Source: Gallionellaceae bacterium (GTDB taxonomy: Bacteria; Pseudomonadota; Gammaproteobacteria; Burkholderiales; Gallionellaceae). From it: 6,698 bases of DNA. The stretch covers positions 1-6,698 of the forward strand of contig JAUYFR010000120.1 of the NCBI GenBank assembly GCA_030690855.1, written 5' to 3'. The position numbers and the translations under genes are program-made. Position 1 is the stretch's first letter. Each line of letters begins with the position of its first letter. The notes under the pieces were generated by a model that had not been told where the DNA came from, did no database searches, and was given only the letters and a program-made list of their open reading frames with translations. Positions 1 to 4,896 of this stretch are shown here, one piece after another.

Positions 1-1237
1 CTGTTGGGATCTTTGCATCTTCTTCTGGTGGCAAGTCATACAAGTTTTTATCTGCTGGATCGCCAGGGTGAATCTTGTTCTGGATACCATCCAAGCCAGC
101 CATCATCAATGCGGCAAAGCACAAGTATGGGTTTGCTGTTGGGTCAGGGAAGCGAGTTTCGATACGGCGTGCTTTGTCGCTTGCAACGTGAGGAATGCGA
201 ATCGAGGCAGAACGGTTCTTAGCAGAGTAAGCCATCTTCACAGGAGCTTCATAGTGAGGAACCAAACGCTTGTAAGAGTTTGTGCCTGGGTTGCAAATCG
301 CGTTCAATGCCTTAGCGTGTTTGATAATGCCGCCGATGTAGAACAAAGCCGTTTCAGACAAGCCAGCGTAGCCGTTACCTGCGAAAGTGTTTTTGCCTTC
401 TTTCCAGATCGACTGGTGAACGTGCATACCAGAACCGTTGTCGCCAACGATAGGCTTAGGCATAAATGTCGCTGTTTTGCCATATTGGTGAGCAACGTTG
501 TGTACAACATATTTCAGAGCTTGAGTTTGGTCAGCACGCTTAACCAAGGTGCTGAATTTAGTGCCGATTTCGCATTGCCCAGCAGTCGCCACTTCGTGGT
601 GATGCACTTCAACTTCAATGCCGATGTCTTCCAGCGCCAAGCACATAGCAGCACGAATGTCGTTCAAGCTATCAACCGGAGGAACGGGGAAGTAGCCGCC
701 CTTAACGGTAGGACGGTGGCCAGTGTTGCCGCCTTCAAATTTTTCACCAGAAGCCCAAGCAGCCTCTTCAGAGTTGATTTTTAGAGAGCAACCAGACATA
801 TCAACAGACCAATTTACCGAGTCAAAAATGAAGAACTCTGGCTCAGGACCGAAGAATGCGGTGTCACCAATTCCAGTGGACTTCAAATAAGCTTCAGCGC
901 GTTTAGCGATGGAGCGTGGGTCACGGTCATAACCTTTGCCATCAGATGGCTCGATCACGTCGCAAGTGATGATCAATGTCGGCTCGTCCATAAATGGATC
1001 GAGGTAAGCGGTTGTTGGGTCTGGCATCAACAACATGTCAGAAGCTTGAATGCCTTTCCAGCCAGCGATTGAAGAGCCATCAAAAGCGTGGCCATCAGTA
1101 AATTTTTCATCACCGAAGTATTTAGCAGGCACACCTACGTGCTGCTCTTTACCGCGCGTGTCTGTGAAACGCAGGTCAACGAATTTGTATTCACCACTTT
1201 GAATGGCCTTAACGGCTTCAGCTGCTGACTTAAACAT
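1..1237 (-). CDS. glnA: Type I glutamine synthetase, 3'-truncated by window edge
   Basis: Glutamine synthetase joins ammonia to glutamate using ATP; it is the central cytoplasmic ammonium-assimilation enzyme and acts as a dodecamer. The minus-strand frame is open from the ATG at 1237 to the left edge (412 codons), beginning MFKSAAEAVKAIQSGEY. Family motifs are all visible: DGSS with Asp53, GPEPEFF with metal-binding Glu132 and Glu134, NGSGMHVHQS, NPGTNSYKRLVPHYEAPV and RSASIRIP. NLYDLPPEE contains Tyr400, equivalent to the adenylylated Tyr397 of E. coli GlnA, so this is the GSI-beta type that GlnE would regulate. About 60 C-terminal residues lie outside the window, judged from the usual ~470-residue length. 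The start is supported by GGGAGA at 1243-1248, five bases upstream of the ATG. Transcription is probably nitrogen-controlled through the sigma-54 promoter and NtrC site upstream. ntrB/ntrC often follow glnA but are not visible here. Confidence 0.97.
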   Translation of the reverse strand, partial: MFKSAAEAVKAIQSGEYKFVDLRFTDTRGKEQHVGVPAKYFGDEKFTDGHAFDGSSIAGWKGIQASDMLLMPDPTTAYLDPFMDEPTLIITCDVIEPSDGKGYDRDPRSIAKRAEAYLKSTGIGDTAFFGPEPEFFIFDSVNWSVDMSGCSLKINSEEAAWASGEKFEGGNTGHRPTVKGGYFPVPPVDSLNDIRAAMCLALEDIGIEVEVHHHEVATAGQCEIGTKFSTLVKRADQTQALKYVVHNVAHQYGKTATFMPKPIVGDNGSGMHVHQSIWKEGKNTFAGNGYAGLSETALFYIGGIIKHAKALNAICNPGTNSYKRLVPHYEAPVKMAYSAKNRSASIRIPHVASDKARRIETRFPDPTANPYLCFAALMMAGLDGIQNKIHPGDPADKNLYDLPPEEDAKIPT

Positions 1238-1310
1238 TACTTTCTCCCAAAAAAAATCTACAAAGACAAAAACAAACAAAAAATCTTAGGTAACTCTATC
1301 GTCGTGAATC

Positions 1311-1326
1311 AGCACAAACTGTGCCA
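1311..1326 (-). promoter_or_regulatory. Sigma-54 (-24/-12) promoter of glnA
   Basis: On the minus strand the 16-mer TGGCACAGTTTGTGCT matches the sigma-54 consensus TGGCACN5TTGCW at every position but one (G for the first T of TTGCW). The invariant GG and GC have the required spacing. Transcription should start about 12 bases beyond the GC, near 1300, giving a leader of roughly 63 bases before the glnA ATG at 1237. The match quality, the gene downstream and the NtrC-like site upstream support each other. The start point is inferred from spacing. Confidence 0.85.
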
Positions 1327-1381
1327 GCCACGCTTTGCCTACAAGGGACACATTCTGCCATATTCACAAAAGTAGAAGGGT

Positions 1382-1406
1382 AAAAAAGCGCGCCCAAAAA
1401 AAGGGC
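1382..1406 (-). terminator. Possible weak terminator after the CDF transporter gene
   Basis: Read on the minus strand just past the transporter stop, GCCC-TTTTTTT-GGGC forms a short hairpin (1392-1406). It is followed by GCGC and a six-T run (1382-1387). The stem is only four GC pairs and the T run is displaced by four bases, so this is a marginal intrinsic terminator. If real, it would insulate the glnA promoter from transcription entering from the transporter gene. Confidence 0.3.
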
Positions 1407-1421
1407 AAATAAAATCGAGAC

Positions 1422-1436
1422 GCACTATTTTGGTGC
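1422..1436. promoter_or_regulatory. NtrC enhancer-like palindrome upstream of glnA
   Basis: GCACTATTTTGGTGC has the GCAC-N7-GTGC dyad of NtrC (GlnG) binding sites and closely resembles the strong enteric glnA enhancer sites. Its centre (1429) lies about 130 bp upstream of the predicted sigma-54 start near 1300, where enhancers of this family normally sit. The site overlaps the stop codon (1425-1427) and last codons of the upstream transporter gene, so the enhancer is partly coding DNA. NtrC-P bound here would loop to sigma-54 RNA polymerase. I found only one clear site; enteric glnA has two strong ones. Confidence 0.75.
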
Positions 1437-2660
1437 GGCATGCTGGTAAATTTGAATTTTGCGGAAATATAGATCGTCAGCACTTAGTGATTCACACTTG
1501 GTTTGCAACTTTACAAATTCGGTGTGACTTAGATGCGAGCCGGACTCCAGAAGTATTTCTGCATCAACTTTGCCGCTGAGATAGTGCAAGATGACACGAT
1601 GATGATTCAAATCGCAGGCATTGCCGAAGTGATCCGCAAGATGTTTAAACAACACTTCACGCGAAGGTAAGCTGGCATTAGGTTTGGCGACAGCATCATC
1701 TTCGGGATCAATATGTACCATCACATCAACCACGTGATGCTCACGTAACACAGCCGCTCGGGCAGCCTCAGCGATGTAATGCCCTTCGGAAACACTTATT
1801 TTTGGGTCAACCATAATGTGCGCATCCACCAAGGCGTTGTCAGCCATCTTGCGGGTACGCAACTCATGTAAACCGAGCACGCCAGGAGTAGACTTTAGTG
1901 TGTGACGAATGGCCCGCACTTCTTCTTCATCTAGACCGGTGTCCACTAATTCCTTTAGTGCATCGAGCGAAAACTTGATGCCCATGTGCGCGATCATCAC
2001 CCCGACAACCGCAGCGGCGATCAAATCGAGAAAGGTGTAGCCCAGCAAATTGCCGACGATACCGACGATCACTACGAGTGAAGAAGCGGCATCTGAACGA
2101 GCATGCCACGCATTTGCGATTAGCATTTGCGAGCGTACACGTTGCGCCACCGCTAACATGTAGCGGAACATGCCTTCTTTCGCCGCCAGTGCAATCGTCG
2201 CGATAAACAGAGTAAAGGGATGAACAGCCTGTACGTTTTCGGGGTGTTGCAAACGTATACCAGCGGCAATGAGTAAGCCAATGCCAAGTGCGGCAAGGCT
2301 CACGCCGAGAATAAGTGAGGTTGCGGTTTCAATGCGTGCATGGCCGTAGGGATGGTTTGCGTCAGCATGACGATTGCCGTGACGGTTAGCAAACAACACT
2401 AAAACATCTGAAAGAAGGTCGGCGAAAGAGTGCAAACCGTCTGCCATCAACGATTGTGATTTACCAAAAAATCCGGCAAGCACTTGCATGATGGTCAAGC
2501 CGAGATTGATGAAGATACTTACCCAGGTGCTTTTTTTTGCGGCGGCAAATCGCATAGGATGCGCAGGCTCAAACGAAGCTGACTTGTCGTGACTATGCGA
2601 GTGAGTGTGATTTTTCATTGGCATTGGGTATAGTGGAAGCGGCGCCGCGAAGAATAACAT
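1425..2660 (-). CDS. Cation diffusion facilitator (CDF) transporter, probable Zn(II) exporter
   Basis: This is an inner-membrane, proton-coupled metal exporter of the CDF family. The N terminus is His-rich (HTHSHSHD, residues 18-25), followed by about six membrane helices between residues 45 and 230. TM2 carries LMADGLHSFADLLSD and TM5 carries HARSD. Alignment to E. coli FieF (YiiP) puts His77/Asp81 and His186/Asp190 at transport site A. An HD-HD site is typical of zinc-selective members, whereas FieF has DD-HD, so I infer zinc. The loop HPYGHARIE (103-111) is a family signature. A cytoplasmic domain (about 240-320) is followed by an extra ~90 residues (about 325-411) that make the protein longer than FieF (300 residues). 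The start is uncertain: the ATG at 2660 lacks a clear ribosome site, and in-frame ATGs at 2624 and 2618 put the His-rich stretch nearer the N terminus. It lies divergent to the rhodanese, and its 3' end overlaps the glnA enhancer. Confidence 0.9.
   Translation of the reverse strand: MLFFAAPLPLYPMPMKNHTHSHSHDKSASFEPAHPMRFAAAKKSTWVSIFINLGLTIMQVLAGFFGKSQSLMADGLHSFADLLSDVLVLFANRHGNRHADANHPYGHARIETATSLILGVSLAALGIGLLIAAGIRLQHPENVQAVHPFTLFIATIALAAKEGMFRYMLAVAQRVRSQMLIANAWHARSDAASSLVVIVGIVGNLLGYTFLDLIAAAVVGVMIAHMGIKFSLDALKELVDTGLDEEEVRAIRHTLKSTPGVLGLHELRTRKMADNALVDAHIMVDPKISVSEGHYIAEAARAAVLREHHVVDVMVHIDPEDDAVAKPNASLPSREVLFKHLADHFGNACDLNHHRVILHYLSGKVDAEILLESGSHLSHTEFVKLQTKCESLSADDLYFRKIQIYQHAAPK
2629..2634 (+). 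promoter_or_regulatory. Candidate -10 box for the rhodanese gene
   Basis: TATAGT on the plus strand matches the sigma-70 -10 consensus at five of six positions and lies about 65 bases upstream of the rhodanese ATG. No convincing -35 hexamer is present; the best guess, GTGATT at 16-bp spacing, matches poorly. The box falls inside the transporter frame if that gene starts at 2660, but just outside it if that gene starts at 2624 or 2618. This is a weak prediction. Confidence 0.25.
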
Positions 2661-2698
2661 TTACGCGGTGAACATAGAACAATAACGAGGGAAAGAGT

Positions 2699-3151
2699 AT
2701 GGGAAAAATCTCAGCAATACTAGAACAGGCACAAGTCCGCGCGAAGCAAAATAACCTGCTTTACTCAGGTGGGCTTTTACCCGCCGAAGCGCAGCAAATT
2801 TTACAATTAGCGCCGGGCGCAAAATTGGTAGATGTGCGTAGCAAAGCCGAGTTGGATTTTGTCGGGCGAGTGCCTGGCGCGATCGAAATCGAATGGGCAA
2901 GCTATCCCGGCATGGTGTTGAACCCAAACTTTATGGCCGCGCTAACCCAACAGGTCGATAAAGAGGCGCTGGTAATGTTTATATGCCGAAGCGGCACACG
3001 TTCACACGGAGCGGCCATTGCAGCAGAACAAGCGGGATATAGCGAAGTTTACAACGTGCTAGAAGGGTTTGAGGGAGACCGAGACGCCAACAAACACCGC
3101 AACACGGTAGGCGGATGGCGCGCAGCGAAACTGCCGTGGGAACAAAGTTAA
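2699..3151 (+). CDS. Single-domain rhodanese-like sulfurtransferase
   Basis: This is a 150-residue cytoplasmic protein with one rhodanese domain and no signal peptide. Such proteins carry sulfane sulfur as a persulfide on a loop cysteine; the physiological donor and acceptor cannot be told from the sequence. An N-terminal amphipathic stretch (residues 1-30) leads into the domain at about 30-140. LVDVRSKAELDFVGRVPGA is the usual first half of the fold. The active-site loop CRSGTRS (Cys96 to Ser102) retains the catalytic cysteine and the arginine-containing loop, so the protein should be active. The C-terminal GGWR...LPW is common in this subfamily. The ATG is supported by GAGGGA at 2687-2692, six bases upstream. 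It is transcribed divergently from the CDF transporter, 38 bp away from that gene's longest start, and converges on the FKBP gene. No metabolic partner is adjacent. Confidence 0.92.
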   Translation: MGKISAILEQAQVRAKQNNLLYSGGLLPAEAQQILQLAPGAKLVDVRSKAELDFVGRVPGAIEIEWASYPGMVLNPNFMAALTQQVDKEALVMFICRSGTRSHGAAIAAEQAGYSEVYNVLEGFEGDRDANKHRNTVGGWRAAKLPWEQS

Positions 3152-3178
3152 AAACTTAGGCCTCTTTCAGCCGCACGC

Positions 3179-3201
3179 CATTTTTTGAGGATGAAAAAAT
3201 G
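3179..3201. repeat. AT-rich hairpin between convergent rhodanese and FKBP genes
   Basis: CATTTTTT and AAAAAATG form a perfect 8-bp inverted repeat around a 7-base loop (GAGGATG), within the 53-bp gap where the plus-strand rhodanese and minus-strand FKBP genes converge. The A and T runs provide a U-tract in both directions. The position suits a bidirectional terminator, but the stem holds only one GC pair and would be weak. Confidence 0.35.
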
Positions 3202-3204
3202 AAG

Positions 3205-3891
3205 TTAGTTGATCGCGAGTAGCTCCACCTCAAATACCAGCGTTGCATTAGGAGGAATCACGCCGCCCGCACCGCGTCTGCCGTAGCCCATCTCTGGTGG
3301 AATTACCAAGGTACGTTGCCCGCCCACCTTCATGCCTTGTACGCCAATATCCCAGCCCTGAATGACACGGCCAGCGCCCAGTGGAAAATCAAAAGGCTCG
3401 TTACGATCGAGTGAGCTATCGAACTTCGTGCCTTTGTTTTCCGGAGCGCTTTTGTCGAATATCCAGCCGGTGTAATGCACGGAAACATGTTGTCCGGCGG
3501 CGGCTTCAGCACCTTCGCCGAGCTTGGTATCGGTAATATCGGTCTTGATCACCTTGAGTAATTTAACCTCAAATACCAGCGTCGCATTCGGAGGGATGTC
3601 GTCACCAGCTCCGCTTGCGCCATAACCCATCTCGGACGGAATGATGAGCGTGCGGTGTCCGCCTTCTTTCATGCCCTGCACGCCCTCATCCCAACCTTTG
3701 ATGACATGCCCCGCACCAAGCGGAAAGTCGAACGGGTCGTTACGGTCGAGTGAGCTATCGAACTTCGCACCCTTGTTCTCCGGCGCGCTCTCGTCAAATA
3801 GCCAGCCGGTGTAATGCACGATGACGGTTTGTCCGGCTTGCGCTTCAGCGCCTTCGCCGAGTTGGGTGTCGGTTTTGATGAGGGTGGTCAT
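3205..3891 (-). CDS. Tandem two-domain FKBP-type peptidyl-prolyl cis-trans isomerase
   Basis: FKBP enzymes catalyse cis-trans isomerisation of X-Pro bonds and help proteins fold. There is no signal peptide, so a cytoplasmic location is inferred. The 228-residue protein consists of two complete FKBP domains, residues 11-112 and 124-225; bacterial relatives normally have one domain of ~110 residues. By hand alignment without gaps, 83 of 102 positions are identical (~81%). Each copy keeps the pocket residues known from FKBP12: HYTGW, KFDSS, PFDFPLG, VI(K/Q)GWD, EMGYG and IPPNATLVFE, so both should be active. The copies differ mostly in charge: domain 1 has Glu69, Glu76 and Asp97-Asp98 where domain 2 has Ile, Val and Gly-Val. 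The start at 3891 is preceded by AGGA about 11 bases upstream. The gene lies 40 bp downstream of the two-helix protein gene on the same strand and may be co-transcribed with it. Confidence 0.95.
   Translation of the reverse strand: MTTLIKTDTQLGEGAEAQAGQTVIVHYTGWLFDESAPENKGAKFDSSLDRNDPFDFPLGAGHVIKGWDEGVQGMKEGGHRTLIIPSEMGYGASGAGDDIPPNATLVFEVKLLKVIKTDITDTKLGEGAEAAAGQHVSVHYTGWIFDKSAPENKGTKFDSSLDRNEPFDFPLGAGRVIQGWDIGVQGMKVGGQRTLVIPPEMGYGRRGAGGVIPPNATLVFEVELLAIN
3217..3522 (-). repeat. Intragenic direct repeat, copy 2 (second FKBP domain)
   Basis: This segment encodes FKBP residues 124-225 and is a diverged direct repeat of 3556-3861, offset by exactly 339 bp (113 codons). Similarity is visible at DNA level, for example the shared run GAGTGAGCTATCGAACTTCG on the plus strand in both copies. 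It indicates duplication inside the gene rather than fusion of unrelated genes. Confidence 0.9.
3556..3861 (-). repeat. Intragenic direct repeat, copy 1 (first FKBP domain)
   Basis: This segment encodes FKBP residues 11-112 and is the partner of the repeat at 3217-3522. The two are joined by an 11-residue linker (VIKTDITDTK region) that itself resembles the protein's N terminus (LIKTDTQ), which fits the duplicated unit having included the original N-terminal segment. Confidence 0.9.
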
Positions 3892-3931
3892 GTTGATTTT
3901 TTCCTAATTAATAGCCGTGAGTAATGTTTTG

Positions 3932-4693
3932 TTATGCCTTCCGCTCCCACTCTAGGGAGTACCTGTATCCCGGCGTTGGATTGGCTAATATATATTCAAA
4001 TGATTTGGAAACAATATCGAATTTTACGGAATCAATTTCTAGTGGGGGATTGCCGTTATTTTTATCAATATCGTTGCGTAAAACTTTGGCATACGCTCCG
4101 TTGTACTTCTGTTTGACATGTAATAGCTCAACCTTAAATGTGATAGCTTTGGTTGGCTCGCGCACCAAAAGACCGACATATGTTTCTGATGTATGGTCAG
4201 AGTCATCGATTTCCATCCTGAGGTGCACTACTTCTACCTCGTTAAAGAGTATTGGCTTCTTAAAATTCACCCGTACTTTTGATTTTGCGGTGCCCACAAC
4301 TGGTTGAGAATCTCCAATTGTTTGGAGACAAGAAGTGATTTTTGGGGGCTTGCTCCCAGTCCAGAGAAACTGATGTTCCATGTGATCTCGGACTAGCACT
4401 TTGTTTTGAATATGCCTAAAAGTCTCATACTGAATGTTATTCCCATCAGAAGTTGAGTACCGTACGAAAGTCGAAAGTGTTTCATATCCGCGTGGATATG
4501 TTTTCCCCAACACCTGATCAAAGGTTCGTTGTGCTCGCCACCCTAAGAAAATAAGGAATAATAGGAATGCTCCAAGTGCAATATTGGCCTTTAATGGGTC
4601 ACTTGCAAATGTAGCTAGGCTGACACCTGTAACGGATGTTAGCACCGAGCCAACTACGAGAATTTGCCACCATTGCTTTAAAAAAGTTCTCAT
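3932..4693 (-). CDS. Unrecognised protein with two N-terminal membrane helices and a beta-rich domain
   Basis: I do not recognise this family. From the ATG at 4693 the protein is 253 residues. Residues ~8-30 (WWQILVVGSVLTSVTGVSLA) and ~36-55 (ANIALGAFLLFLIFLGW) look like two membrane helices joined by a short loop. The rest (~60-253) is hydrophilic with alternating hydrophobic residues, suggesting a beta-rich soluble domain, probably cytoplasmic because RAQR follows the second helix. I see no catalytic motif. An in-frame GTG at 4720 would add nine residues, but GGAG at 4701-4704, seven bases before the ATG, favours 4693. The gene is visibly more AT-rich than its neighbours, suggesting later acquisition or relaxed codon use. 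It sits between metH and the FKBP gene on the same strand. Two helices plus a beta-rich domain recalls the layout of 2TM-beta defence effectors such as Cap15, but no nucleotidyltransferase is present and no homology is shown. Confidence 0.75.
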   Translation of the reverse strand: MRTFLKQWWQILVVGSVLTSVTGVSLATFASDPLKANIALGAFLLFLIFLGWRAQRTFDQVLGKTYPRGYETLSTFVRYSTSDGNNIQYETFRHIQNKVLVRDHMEHQFLWTGSKPPKITSCLQTIGDSQPVVGTAKSKVRVNFKKPILFNEVEVVHLRMEIDDSDHTSETYVGLLVREPTKAITFKVELLHVKQKYNGAYAKVLRNDIDKNNGNPPLEIDSVKFDIVSKSFEYILANPTPGYRYSLEWERKA

Positions 4694-4710
4694 ATGCAAT
4701 CTCCAAAATG

Positions 4711-4739
4711 CAAAGAGCACCCATTTAAGGTGCTCTTTG
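4711..4739 (-). terminator. Perfect 11-bp hairpin upstream of the two-helix gene; terminator or attenuator
   Basis: CAAAGAGCACC and GGTGCTCTTTG are perfect inverted repeats separated by seven bases. On the minus strand the stem is followed by CATTTT, a short T-rich tract, then by the GGAG ribosome site at 4701-4704. It could end metH transcription about 160 bases past the metH stop, or act as a leader hairpin controlling the next gene. In the plus direction no T tract follows, so a minus-strand role is favoured. The stem itself is certain; its function is inferred. Confidence 0.6.
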
Positions 4740-4896
4740 AAATATCAAAACCTATTGGAAAATAGTTGCTCTCCCTTAAGAAGCATCTCCGTCCATTTTT
4801 CTCTCCATTTGTTGGTAAAGCCCGATAGAACTCATCGAGCGGGATGCAATATACAACGAAAAAATGAAAAGCATCAATCTTTATTTTGTGTGCTAT

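Noticed and set aside
68..784. A long plus-strand open frame (238 codons) inside the glnA region
   Set aside because: It lies opposite glnA, whose minus-strand product shows every conserved glutamine synthetase motif. The plus-strand translation has no recognisable domain and no ribosome site.
2639..2648. GCGGCGCCGC palindrome near the start of the CDF transporter gene as an operator
   Set aside because: Ten-base GC palindromes are common by chance, and this one lacks matching flanks or a fit to a known metal-regulator site.
3205..3891. Two separate FKBP genes or a frameshifted pair
   Set aside because: The frame is continuous through the linker with no stop or internal ribosome site, so it is one two-domain gene.
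3932..4693. Calling the two-helix protein a CBASS Cap15 effector
   Set aside because: Only the overall layout is similar. No CD-NTase, Cap2/Cap3 or other defence gene is in the window, and I cannot show sequence homology.
4740..4896. Possible small RNA or short gene in the metH 3' flank
   Set aside because: I found no reading frame with a ribosome site, and only a weak four-base-pair stem (CCCG/CGGG near 4828-4852) with no following T run.
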